DNA of 64,000 bases from Anaerosporobacter faecicola. GTDB lineage: Bacteria; Bacillota; Clostridia; Lachnospirales; Lachnospiraceae. The stretch spans positions 124,001 through 188,000 of the forward strand of contig NZ_JAAQRO010000009.1 of the NCBI RefSeq assembly GCF_012070565.1. The letters are read 5' to 3'. Position numbers and translations under genes: made by a program. The notes under the pieces are model-generated. The model had not been told where the DNA came from. It saw only the letters and a list, made by a program, of their open reading frames with translations, and did no database searches. Shown here in pieces: positions 45,067 to 53,416 of this stretch (its first letter is position 1; each line of letters opens with the position of its first letter).

Positions 45067-46122
45067 ATGTTAATGAAACCATTATTGATTGGAAACCTGA
45101 AATCTCGTTTTCCGATTATTCAAGGTGGTATGGGCGTTGGTATTAGCAGAGCTAGATTAGCTGGTGCAGTTGCAAGCGAGGGAGGAATTGGAATCATATC
45201 TACGGCACAGATAGGATATGATGAACCCGATTTTGAGAAACATCCCATAGAAGCAAATCTATTGGCGATAAAGAAGCATTTACAAAAAGCAAAAGAAATA
45301 GCAAAAGGCGGAATCGTAGGGGTGAACATCATGGTTGCTACGAAACGCTATGCTGATTATGTGAAAGCAGCGGTAGAAGCAAAAGCAGATGTAATTATAA
45401 GTGGTGCGGGTCTTCCGGTTAATCTTCCAGAACTGGTTCGAGGAGGGGTTAGTAAGATTGCACCAATCGTATCCAGTTGCAAAGCAGCTTCTATCATACT
45501 GAAACTATGGGATAAAAAGTATCAAAGAACAGCTGATTTTCTTGTGATTGAAGGACCAAAAGCAGGGGGACATCTTGGATTTCATGAAGAGGAATTAGGA
45601 ACAATCAACGAGGAGTCCTATGATCAGGAGATTCATAAAATTATTGATGTCGCAAGGGAATATGAGGACAAATACAAACAGAACATACCAGTGATTATAG
45701 GTGGAGGAATTTACTCAAAAGAAGATGTAGAACATGCATTACAGTTAGGTGCAGCAGGAATACAAGTAGGAACACGATTTGTAACAACGGAGGAATGTGA
45801 TGCTTCAGAAGCATACAAACAAGCCTATCTCGCTTGTAATAAAGAAGACATTCGAATCATAAAGAGTCCTGTTGGCATGCCAGGAAGGGCAATTTGGAAT
45901 CCATTTCTAGAGAAAGTGACCAAGGAGAAAGAGGTGATCACAAGATGTTTTCACTGTTTGGAACATTGCAATCCAATAGATGTCCCTTATTGTATAACAA
46001 GGGCATTAATCCATGCAGTGGAGGGGAATCTTGATCAAGGTCTTATCTTCTGTGGTGAAAATGCATACAAACTTAAAGAAATGTCAACGGTAAAAGAAGT
46101 CATGAGAGACTTAATCGTCTGA
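45067..46122 (+). CDS. NAD(P)H-dependent flavin oxidoreductase (nitronate monooxygenase/FabK-like)
   Basis: A 351-residue FMN-binding TIM-barrel protein: FPIIQGGMGVGIS at the N-terminus, GGIVGVNIM, IISGAGLP, then GPKAGGHLG with the catalytic His, and VIIGGGI...GAAGIQVGTRFV for phosphate binding. A Cys-rich C-terminal segment (CFHCLEHCNPIDVPYC) is an addition found in this clostridial group. Annotation transfer gives nitronate monooxygenase, but the FabT-type operator suggests a fatty-acid role, as for enoyl-ACP reductase FabK. GGAGG nine bases before the ATG decides the start. Confidence 0.85.
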   Translation: MLMKPLLIGNLKSRFPIIQGGMGVGISRARLAGAVASEGGIGIISTAQIGYDEPDFEKHPIEANLLAIKKHLQKAKEIAKGGIVGVNIMVATKRYADYVKAAVEAKADVIISGAGLPVNLPELVRGGVSKIAPIVSSCKAASIILKLWDKKYQRTADFLVIEGPKAGGHLGFHEEELGTINEESYDQEIHKIIDVAREYEDKYKQNIPVIIGGGIYSKEDVEHALQLGAAGIQVGTRFVTTEECDASEAYKQAYLACNKEDIRIIKSPVGMPGRAIWNPFLEKVTKEKEVITRCFHCLEHCNPIDVPYCITRALIHAVEGNLDQGLIFCGENAYKLKEMSTVKEVMRDLIV

Positions 46123-46204
46123 TCATCGTTAGTAACCTTTATAATTAAGTTGATTGATATAGATGAAAACGCTGTTTGATGATTGAATTAGAAGAGGAGA
46201 GATA

Positions 46205-46232
46205 TTGACATATGCCCAAAACGATCTATAAT
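46205..46232 (+). promoter_or_regulatory. Promoter of the NifX-like gene
   Basis: TTGACA and TATAAT are separated by 16 bases, with the ATG about 36 bases downstream of the -10. Confidence 0.75.
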
Positions 46233-46267
46233 AGAACTTAACAAAAGATTATATGGAGGTTATAGAT

Positions 46268-46672
46268 ATGAAAATAGCAGTAACATATGAAGCTGGGCAA
46301 ATCTTTCAACATTTTGGTCATACAAGTCAATTCAAGATTTATGAAGTAGAAGATCAAGAAATTAAAAGTTCAAAGATTGTGGATACCAATGGTAGTGGGC
46401 ACGGAGCTTTAGCTGGTTTCTTGGCAAATGAAGAGGTTCAAGTACTTGTTTGCGGAGGTATTGGTGGTGGTGCACAAGCTGCATTAGCAGAACAAGGAAT
46501 TCAGCTGTATGGTGGTGTTACAGGAGATGCAGATGAAGCGGTAAAAGCACTTCTTCATGATGCGCTTGCCTATAACCCAAATGTATCCTGCAATCACCAT
46601 GATCATGAACACGGGGGAGAAGGTCACACTTGCGGAGAACATGGTTGTGGCAGTCATCATTGTGGTGAGTAG
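46268..46672 (+). CDS. NifB/NifX-family Fe-Mo cluster-binding-like protein
   Basis: A 134-residue protein with the dinitrogenase iron-molybdenum-cofactor fold (KIAVTYEAGQIFQHFGHTSQF ... VLVCGGIGGGAQAALAEQGI) and a His/Cys-rich tail (HHDHEHGG, HTCGEHGCGSHHCGE) likely to bind metal. No nitrogenase genes are visible; stand-alone versions are widespread in anaerobes and are thought to bind or carry metal clusters. GGAGGT seven bases before the ATG. A DUF134 gene, its frequent companion, follows 320 bases later. Confidence 0.9.
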   Translation: MKIAVTYEAGQIFQHFGHTSQFKIYEVEDQEIKSSKIVDTNGSGHGALAGFLANEEVQVLVCGGIGGGAQAALAEQGIQLYGGVTGDADEAVKALLHDALAYNPNVSCNHHDHEHGGEGHTCGEHGCGSHHCGE

Positions 46673-46793
46673 ATACCAATTCGATCGTATAAACGGAAGC
46701 AATGCGTGAATTGTGAATAACAATCTTTCTGTACATGGTTGGAACAAAGGGTTTTCCTTCTGTTTCACCTATGTCATGGAAGGTTGTTTTTTT

Positions 46794-46853
46794 TATACTA
46801 GGGTTCGGGTGTCAAAAGCCCTTATTTACTTTGAGGTCCGACAATTTGTACAA
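46794..46853 (+). repeat. Dispersed repeat B, copy 2 (forward orientation)
   Basis: TATACTAGGGTTCGGGTGTC, AAAAGCCCTTATTTAC, TTTGAGGTCCGACAATTT: the same order and spacing as the reversed copy at 17701-17756. It sits in the 321-base gap between the NifX-like and DUF134 genes, just after a weak terminator-like hairpin ending in eight T. Confidence 0.7.
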
Positions 46854-46993
46854 TTTGTTCTTATAGGTTTATTTCCTTACACACCTCTCTTGTTTGAATA
46901 CATAATTTGTTTTATAATAATTTGATATAATGGAGAAAGGATATGTGCCATATCTTTTGAACTTTCGTTCATAAAAAAATTGAGGTGAAAGCA

Positions 46994-47488
46994 ATGGCTA
47001 GACCAACGAAATTAAGAAAAATAGAATGTAGTCCTTCGATTCCCTATTTCGTACCGTCGGAAACAGGATTAGACGGTGTGGAACAGAATGTATTGTTATT
47101 GGAAGAATTAGAAGCATTGCGATTAAAAGACCTAGAAGGGTTAGAACAAGCAGAATGTGCAGCACAGATGGAAGTTTCTCGTCCAACTTTTCAGAGAATT
47201 CTCCTATCTGCAAGAGAAAAGGTGGCAGATTGCTTAATTCATGGAAAGAGCATTCATATTGAAGGTGGCAACTATACTAGGAATATCTGTCCAGTAAGAT
47301 GTGAGGATTGTCACAAAGAATGGAAAGAAAGTTTAGAGAACATGCAAAAGATCAAAGAAGGAGCGTATGGATGCCCTACTTGTGGCTCAAGTAAAGTTGC
47401 TTGTATGAAACAATGCAACGGGATGCTGTGTCATAAGCAATGTGGAAAACATAGGGGGGAAGGAAAGACGTGTGGCTGCATTACATAA
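46994..47488 (+). CDS. DUF134 domain protein (HTH plus Cys-rich tail)
   Basis: A 164-residue protein. Residues 1-95 are DUF134 (ARPTKLRKIECSP, then LLLEELEALRLKDLEGLEQ and AAQMEVSRPTFQRILLSAREK), a sigma-region-4-like HTH. The C-terminal half has many Cys in CxxC pairs (CPVRCEDC, CPTCG, CMKQCNGMLCHKQCG, CGC) for metal binding. It may regulate metal-cluster genes such as the NifX-like gene upstream; this is inference from frequent pairing. The ATG at 46994 or the GTG at 46985 could be used; GAGGTG lies near both. Confidence 0.88.
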   Translation: MARPTKLRKIECSPSIPYFVPSETGLDGVEQNVLLLEELEALRLKDLEGLEQAECAAQMEVSRPTFQRILLSAREKVADCLIHGKSIHIEGGNYTRNICPVRCEDCHKEWKESLENMQKIKEGAYGCPTCGSSKVACMKQCNGMLCHKQCGKHRGEGKTCGCIT

Positions 47489-47617
47489 AATGCTACATGC
47501 ATTGAAAGCCGATTCCAATATAATAACACGACAAATCGGAGTAACGTACCGTACAGTAAGAAAAACACCAAAGAAATCACAGGATACATCAAGAATACAT
47601 GGTAAAGGAGAGAAACG

Positions 47618-48640
47618 ATGACAACGGTAACTTTAGGTATGACAGGAATAACAACGAATAAGAATGGATTTGGCGCTCTACCAATTCAAAGAATAGGAGC
47701 CGATCAAGCGATAAAGCTATTACAGAAAGCATTTGCACATGGGATTACTTTCTTTGATACAGCAAGGTTTTACACAGATAGTGAAGAAAAGTTAGGAGAA
47801 GCCCTTTCTTCCGTACGAGAGCAGATCTATATTGCAACAAAAACAGCAGCGACAGATGCAAAAGCTTTTTGGAAGGACTTAGAAACTAGCCTTCGTTTAT
47901 TAAAAACGGACTATATCGACTTATATCAATTCCATAATCCTTCCTTTTGCCCTAAACCAGGAGATGGAACAGGATTATATGAAGCAATGCTCGAAGCCAA
48001 AGAACAAGGGAAAATCCGCCATATTGGTATAACTAACCACCGTTTATCTGTTGCTAATGAAGCAATTGAATCGGGGCTTTATGAAACGCTACAATTTCCT
48101 TTTAATTATCTTGCAACAAAAGAGGAATTACGTTTGGTTACAAAGTGCAAGGAACAGAATATGGGATTTATCGCGATGAAGGCGTTATCAGGAGGACTAA
48201 TTACGAATTCAAAAGCAGCATATGCTTACCAGGCACAATATGAACATGTCTTACCAATTTGGGGAATACAAAGAGAAAATGAACTGGATGAATTCTTAAG
48301 TTATATGGAAAATCCACCTGTTATGAGTGAGGAGATTCAAGCTATTATAGAAAAAGACCAAAAAGAATTGGCTGGAAACTTTTGCAGAGGTTGCGGATAT
48401 TGTATGCCATGTCCAGTTGGTATAGAAATTAATAACTGTGCTCGAATGTCGTTGCTTCTTCGTCGCTCTCCATCTGAACTACAATTAACCAAGGAAGTTC
48501 AAGAAAAAATGAAGCGCATTGAAAAATGTATTAACTGTGGAAGATGTGCTTCACGATGTCCATATGGATTAAATACACCAAAGCTTTTAAAAGAAAATTA
48601 TAAAGATTATAAAGAAGTTCTAGCAGGAAAACCTTTATAA
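47618..48640 (+). CDS. Aldo/keto reductase with two 4Fe-4S clusters
   Basis: A 340-residue protein: an AKR barrel (1-260) with ITFFDTARFYTDSEEKLGEAL containing the Asp and Tyr of the AKR site, Lys in IYIATKT and His in LYQFHNP, followed by a ferredoxin-like module with CRGCGYCMPCP and CINCGRCASRCPYGL. This AKR-ferredoxin architecture is common in anaerobes; the partner and substrate are unknown. AAAGGAG precedes the ATG. It is transcribed with the DUF134 gene upstream and the coiled-coil gene downstream. Confidence 0.92.
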   Translation: MTTVTLGMTGITTNKNGFGALPIQRIGADQAIKLLQKAFAHGITFFDTARFYTDSEEKLGEALSSVREQIYIATKTAATDAKAFWKDLETSLRLLKTDYIDLYQFHNPSFCPKPGDGTGLYEAMLEAKEQGKIRHIGITNHRLSVANEAIESGLYETLQFPFNYLATKEELRLVTKCKEQNMGFIAMKALSGGLITNSKAAYAYQAQYEHVLPIWGIQRENELDEFLSYMENPPVMSEEIQAIIEKDQKELAGNFCRGCGYCMPCPVGIEINNCARMSLLLRRSPSELQLTKEVQEKMKRIEKCINCGRCASRCPYGLNTPKLLKENYKDYKEVLAGKPL

Positions 48641-48683
48641 ATTCTTTCCTTTTGCCGATATAAGTAAGGAAAGGGTGATGAGA

Positions 48684-49259
48684 ATGACGACAAATCCAGT
48701 TAGTCAAATGGGTCAAGGTATGTGCCAATCATATTTTGATGAAGTACAAAGACAAAAGGGAACAGAAATGTTAAGTCAGAAGGATACTGACTCTCTACAG
48801 AAATCATTTACTAAGGCTTTGGGAGATTATGAAGACTATGTAAGAGATCGTCTAAAAAATGGAGCCCCTAAATTCCAAATCGGCGGAGCAGAACTTTCTA
48901 TAAAAGAATGGGATAATTTAATATCGAAAGTAGATGCTGCCATCGATCAGATCAAGGAAGAGCTGGAAGAAAGAAAAGAAGTCGCAGAAGAAGACGAGAA
49001 AAAAAGCCGAGAATGTGAGCAAAAGCATAAGAAAGAGGAAAAAGAAAAGCTGGAGCGAAAGAAAAAATCGGAGAAAGAGCGTCTTGAAAAACTCGAACAA
49101 AAGAAAGAAGTGCAAGAAAAGGAAACAGAAGAAAAACAACAAGACCAAGAATTAATTGCAAAGACCTTGGAAGAAAAGGAATCCTCCCAAGTAGAGAATG
49201 AATTAACGATCACGGAAGAGCAACTGAAACAGTTAGTAATGGATCCTTATCTTGGCTAG
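48684..49259 (+). CDS. Hypothetical coiled-coil protein
   Basis: A 191-residue protein. The first 95 residues are a mixed domain (YFDEVQRQKGTEML, LGDYEDYVRDRLKNG, FQIGGAELSIKEWDNLI), followed by a long Glu/Lys/Gln-rich coiled coil (about 95-170) and a short end (LTITEEQLKQLVMDPYLG). The repetitive GAA/AAG codons create long shadow frames on the opposite strand. The ATG at 48684 has AAGGAAAGGG upstream. Family and role are unknown. Confidence 0.75.
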   Translation: MTTNPVSQMGQGMCQSYFDEVQRQKGTEMLSQKDTDSLQKSFTKALGDYEDYVRDRLKNGAPKFQIGGAELSIKEWDNLISKVDAAIDQIKEELEERKEVAEEDEKKSRECEQKHKKEEKEKLERKKKSEKERLEKLEQKKEVQEKETEEKQQDQELIAKTLEEKESSQVENELTITEEQLKQLVMDPYLG

Positions 49260-49431
49260 ATGAAGCATCTTGTATAGAAATCTTTATTAAATAATAGTTT
49301 CCATGCTAATTGAATACCCTATATATTATATACATGTTCTGTGAGATATAAAGTAAAGCGATAATCTATTTCTAATTTACGGATAATTTATGTGAATATG
49401 TATATGAAGAAACAGAATGGTAATTTTATGT

Positions 49432-49507
49432 AGAGACAGTCTGAAAGTAACAATATACGAGCATTGTGTTTTTGCTCGCATTTGATAAGTAGGGTTGTCT
49501 CTTTTGT
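49432..49507 (+). terminator. Nested hairpin in the long gap before topB
   Basis: AGAGACA and TGTCTCT form the outer stem and CGAGCA/TGCTCG an inner one, followed by TTTTGTTG. It probably ends the coiled-coil gene transcript. The rest of the gap 49260-49820 is AT-rich with short TTTATTGTA-like repetitions near 49505-49555 and holds no gene. Confidence 0.65.
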
Positions 49508-49675
49508 TGTATTAATTTTTATTGTAATACTTTTATTGTATTAATATTTTATTGATAATCGCTTTGGCAATTTTTATTTACGTATACTTGCAAGCGATTG
49601 TATGAACAAGTAGGTGGATTGCTATATTCGCTAGTAAACGTGCTCTCGCTTGGTTTCACAGGTAACGGTAACGAA

Positions 49676-49704
49676 TTGACCTTTTCAACGACAACACGTA
49701 TAAT
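49676..49704 (+). promoter_or_regulatory. Promoter of topB
   Basis: TTGACC and TATAAT are separated by 17 bases. The leader of about 110 bases contains an AATCAGAT/ATCTGATT hairpin (49721-49751). Confidence 0.75.
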
Positions 49705-49820
49705 GTTTTGTAAGAATATAAATCAGATGTACCAAATATTAATCTGATTGACTTGGATTTGAAATTGAATAGTATACAAATAAGTAGTTTAACATCGACA
49801 CATAGAGAAAGGATTATCAC

Positions 49821-52046
49821 ATGAAAACAGTAGTTATCGCAGAAAAACCTTCTGTAGCACGCGATATCGCACGGGTATTGCATTGTAATCAGAAAATCAA
49901 TGGAGCACTGGAAGGAAAACAATATATTGTTACGTGGGGCTTAGGACATTTGGTTACACTTGCTGACCCAGAAAAGTATAAACCTGAATATAAAGAATGG
50001 AAGATGGAACATCTTCCGATGTTACCGGATCGAATGGAATTAGTGGTGATTAAACAGACAGCAAAACAATTTCAAGCAGTGAAGACGCAGATCTTTCGTA
50101 AAGATGTAGGCGATATCATTATCGCTACGGATGCGGGAAGAGAAGGGGAACTGGTTGCAAGATGGATCATTGAGAAAGCTGGCTGTAAGAAACCAATGAA
50201 GAGACTTTGGATTTCTTCTGTTACGGATAAAGCAATCAAAGACGGTTTTGCGCATCTAAAAAGTAGCAAGGAGTATGATGCCTTATATGATGCGGCAGTT
50301 GCAAGAGCAGAGTCCGATTGGTTGGTCGGAATGAATGCAACACGTGCTTTGACATGCAAATACAATGCGCAGTTATCCTGCGGTCGTGTACAAACACCAA
50401 CGCTTGCCATGATTGCAAAACGAGAAGAGGAAATCCGAAAATTTCAACCTCAATCTTATTATGGTTTGCATGCAAAAGCAAATGGCGTATCGTTCACATG
50501 GAAAGATAGAAAAACAAACAACACAACATCATTCGACAAGGATAGAATGATGAATATCCTTAAAAAAGTACAAAATCAGAAAGGAACTGCAACTATTCTA
50601 CAGGTGAAGAAAACGTCGAAAAAGACATTCGCTCCAGCGTTGTATGACTTAACGGAATTACAAAGAGATGCGAATAAACGATTCCATTTCTCAGCGAAGG
50701 AAACGTTGAACATTATGCAACGTCTGTATGAAAATCATAAGGTGCTAACCTATCCAAGAACGGACTCTAGATACATTACTACTGATGTAGTAGCTACAAT
50801 TCCAGAGCGTCTTCGTGCATGTGCGGTAGGTCCTTATAAAAAATTGGCAGGAAGATTAGCGAATACATCAATCAAAGGAAATGGAAGTTTTGTCAATAAT
50901 AATAAAGTATCCGATCATCATGCCATAATTCCAACAGAACAATTTGTCCAACTGGATCATATGACGAATGAGGAAAAGAAAATATATGATCTTGTAGTTC
51001 GTAGATTTTTAGCAGTCCTTTACCCACCGTTTGAATATGAGGAGACAACTGTAGAATTTGAACTAGCAGGCGAACTTTTTGTTACAAAAGCGAAAGTTGT
51101 AACGAAGCTAGGATTTCAAGAAGTATATGTGGCGGATCAGGAAGAGAATTATATGGACTTTGATGACGAGGAGACGGAATCGAACCTGAAGGGACAATTT
51201 GTCCGAAACGAGAAAGTGCAAACTTGGAAAGCAGGCGACCAGATTGAAGGTGTACTTGTAACAATTTCAGAAGGGAAGACAAAACCACCTGCTTATTTTA
51301 CAGAAGCAACGTTACTTTCCGCTATGGAGAATCCAGTGAAATACATGGAGCATTATGAAAAGGAAGCGGCTAAGACATTGGGAGAAACAGGTGGACTTGG
51401 CACTGTTGCAACTAGAGCAGATATCATTGAGAAATTATTCTCTAATTTCCTAATTGAGAAAAAAGGAAATGAAATCTTCATAACATCAAAAGGAAAGCAG
51501 CTACTTACTTTAGTACCTGCACCATTAAAGAAACCAGAATTAACGGCAGACTGGGAAACGAAACTGGGTCAAATAGCAAAAGGAACTATGAAAAAAGCAA
51601 CATTTATGAAGGATATCCGTTCCTACTCTATGGAACTTGTGGAGGAGATCAAAGGCGGGGAAGGAACCTATCGCCATGATAATCTAACGAACAGTAAGTG
51701 CCCTGTTTGTGGTAAACGAATGTTGTCTGTAAAGGGGAAAAACAGCCGTATGCTTGTCTGCCAGGATCGTTCTTGTGGATATCGAGAAACGATTGCTCGA
51801 ACAACGAATGCACGCTGTCCAGTATGTCATAAGAAGATGGAACTATGCGGAAAAGACGATGCAAGTGTATTTGTCTGTGCTTGTGGTCACAAAGAGAAGT
51901 TGTCCGCATTTCAAGAACGGCGGAAAAAAGAAGGTGCGGGTGTTTCCAAAAAAGAGGTTGCTAATTACTTGAAAAAACAACAGAAGGAAGCAAACGAACC
52001 AGTAAATAATGCATTTGCAGATGCATTTGCAAAATTGAAGTTATAA
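49821..52046 (+). CDS. topB: DNA topoisomerase III
   Basis: A type IA topoisomerase that decatenates single-stranded junctions. The 741-residue product opens with the TOPRIM domain (VIAEKPSVARDIA, later ATDAGREGELVARWI), has the catalytic Tyr311 in TYPRTDSRYIT, and ends with two zinc-ribbon modules (CPVCGKRM...CQDRSCGY and CPVCHKKMELCG...CACG). The order and length match chromosomal TopB with extra C-terminal zinc fingers. AGAAAGGA precedes the ATG. It is transcribed from its own promoter. Confidence 0.95.
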   Translation: MKTVVIAEKPSVARDIARVLHCNQKINGALEGKQYIVTWGLGHLVTLADPEKYKPEYKEWKMEHLPMLPDRMELVVIKQTAKQFQAVKTQIFRKDVGDIIIATDAGREGELVARWIIEKAGCKKPMKRLWISSVTDKAIKDGFAHLKSSKEYDALYDAAVARAESDWLVGMNATRALTCKYNAQLSCGRVQTPTLAMIAKREEEIRKFQPQSYYGLHAKANGVSFTWKDRKTNNTTSFDKDRMMNILKKVQNQKGTATILQVKKTSKKTFAPALYDLTELQRDANKRFHFSAKETLNIMQRLYENHKVLTYPRTDSRYITTDVVATIPERLRACAVGPYKKLAGRLANTSIKGNGSFVNNNKVSDHHAIIPTEQFVQLDHMTNEEKKIYDLVVRRFLAVLYPPFEYEETTVEFELAGELFVTKAKVVTKLGFQEVYVADQEENYMDFDDEETESNLKGQFVRNEKVQTWKAGDQIEGVLVTISEGKTKPPAYFTEATLLSAMENPVKYMEHYEKEAAKTLGETGGLGTVATRADIIEKLFSNFLIEKKGNEIFITSKGKQLLTLVPAPLKKPELTADWETKLGQIAKGTMKKATFMKDIRSYSMELVEEIKGGEGTYRHDNLTNSKCPVCGKRMLSVKGKNSRMLVCQDRSCGYRETIARTTNARCPVCHKKMELCGKDDASVFVCACGHKEKLSAFQERRKKEGAGVSKKEVANYLKKQQKEANEPVNNAFADAFAKLKL

Positions 52047-52210
52047 CCTTGTTCAAACATGCCATACTGGTGTCATGATTCATTTGCTAAAGTATAGTTG
52101 TAAACAAAACAAGACAAGTCGAGACATATATGTAAGAAGGATTCGTCTTATACAAGGCGGTTTGTGTTATGCGCAACTATGCAAGACTTATGAAAGGGCA
52201 GGTTATTAAT

Positions 52211-52489
52211 ATGATTGAATCAAGATGCGGTATTGTTTGCAGTAAATGCGAGTATAGGGATCAATTTTCTTGTAAAGGCTGTGTAAATATTGAAAAGCCA
52301 ATGTGGGGAGAATGTAAGATCAAAAAATGTTGTGAGTCAAAGAAAATTACACATTGTGGATTGTGTGAGAAATTCCCTTGTGAGGACCTGATTACATTTT
52401 CTTACGATAAGGAACAAGGCGATCATGGTGCAAGAATTGAACAGTGTAGATGTTGGTACAAAGGAGGAGATGACTCATGCCAATTATAA
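52211..52489 (+). CDS. DUF3795 family cysteine-rich protein
   Basis: A 92-residue Cys-rich protein: CGIVCSKCEYRDQFSCKGC, CKIKKCCESK, HCGLCEKFPCEDL, then a CRCWY end, the DUF3795 pattern, presumed to bind zinc or an Fe-S cluster. Its function is unknown. The frame opens at 52169, but the family starts at the Met of 52211. Its last 13 bases overlap the VOC gene, so translation is coupled. Confidence 0.85.
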   Translation: MIESRCGIVCSKCEYRDQFSCKGCVNIEKPMWGECKIKKCCESKKITHCGLCEKFPCEDLITFSYDKEQGDHGARIEQCRCWYKGGDDSCQL

Positions 52490-52899
52490 CGCCAAACTTT
52501 GTTTTTAATGGTCAATGTGAAGAAGCAATACAACTATATCAAAAAGCATTTCAGGCAGAGGTTACGGTACTTCTTCGTTATTCGGATGCTCAGGTTCAAG
52601 ATCTGCAAAGAGAATTGACACAAGTGGAACAAAATTATATTTATCACGCAGAACTTACCATAGGTAACCAAAGAATAATGATGGCAGATAATTTACCAGA
52701 ATCTTATATTGCAAGCGGAATGTCTCTAACAATAACGATGGATACGAAAGAAGAGGTTGAGCGAGCATTTCGTGTAATGGAAGAAAAAGCTACCATCATC
52801 TTACCACTTCATCGAACAACCTATAGCTCGTGTACTGTAAGTTTTGTAGATCAATTTGGATTTCGTTGGGTTATTATGACGGAGCAGGTGGAACGTTAA
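52477..52899 (+). CDS. VOC-fold protein (PhnB-like)
   Basis: A 140-residue protein of the vicinal-oxygen-chelate superfamily, PhnB/glyoxalase-like branch: ITPNFVFNGQCEEAIQLYQKAFQAEV, HAELTIGNQRIMMADNLPE, and the closing VSFVDQFGFRWVIM. Substrate and metal use cannot be predicted. The ribosome site AAAGGAGGAG lies within the DUF3795 gene, and the two overlap by 13 bases. Confidence 0.85.
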   Translation: MPIITPNFVFNGQCEEAIQLYQKAFQAEVTVLLRYSDAQVQDLQRELTQVEQNYIYHAELTIGNQRIMMADNLPESYIASGMSLTITMDTKEEVERAFRVMEEKATIILPLHRTTYSSCTVSFVDQFGFRWVIMTEQVER

Positions 52900-52941
52900 C
52901 GATAGCAGATCTAATTAAAAATTATAAAAGTATTAAAAAGA

Positions 52942-52970
52942 TTGACAAATTGAACACAGTAGAGTAGAAT
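52942..52970 (+). promoter_or_regulatory. Promoter of the T-box-glyS unit
   Basis: TTGACA and TAGAAT are separated by 17 bases; transcription should begin near 52977, just before the T-box stem I. Confidence 0.75.
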
Positions 52971-52977
52971 CATAAAA

Positions 52978-53256
52978 AAATAAGAATGGCATTGAGAAGG
53001 AAGAGTATATAGTCCTGGATTTCAGAGAGAAGATGGTTGGTGCAAATCTTTAGGAAAGGAATATAGAAGGCGCCTTTGAGCTGTGTGTTGAACGAGTGAT
53101 CAATTAGACATTACCGGAGTTCCTACCGTTATCAAAGGAACAGCATACGGAGAAATCCTGTGTTGATGGAGAGCAGAGAAATCTGAAGTTAGGTGGTACC
53201 ACGGACAATATAAACGTTCGCCCTAAGCATAATTGCTTAGGACGGACGTTTTTTTT
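52978..53256 (+). ncRNA. Glycine T-box leader of glyS with terminator
   Basis: A tRNA-sensing leader: stem I with the conserved AAGATGGTTGGTGCAAATCT block (53030-53049), the probable Gly specifier GGC at 53069-53071 followed by a purine and CCTTTGAG, then the T-box AGGTGGTACCACGG at 53191-53204. The terminator (53213-53256) has CCTAAGC/GCTTAGG inside AACGT/ACGTT and a run of T. Uncharged tRNA-Gly should pair with both sites and allow glyS transcription. The UGGN bulge reads TGGT. Confidence 0.92.
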
Positions 53257-53290
53257 ACGCGAGCAACGAGCCAAAGTCCAACTTTCTATT

Positions 53291-53319
53291 AAATAAACCC
53301 TCCGGTGGATGCGCACTCG
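53291..53319 (+). repeat. Dispersed repeat A, copy 4 (short), inside the glyS leader
   Basis: AAATAAACCCTCCGGTGGAT followed by GCGCACTCG matches the start of copy 2 (28511-28536) and resembles copy 3. It lies between the T-box terminator and glyS, so it is transcribed only after T-box read-through. Confidence 0.6.
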
Positions 53320-53416
53320 TTCTAACTAACGCTCTCAATAACACTCTTATGTAGATATGGATTCATTAGTAAAATAGAAAGGCTATGGGGAATAAACCAC
53401 ATAGAAGGTGAGAAAA

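Noticed and set aside
48918-49213. Several Ser/Phe-rich minus-strand frames
   Set aside because: They are complements of the GAA/AAG-rich coiled-coil codons of the plus-strand gene.
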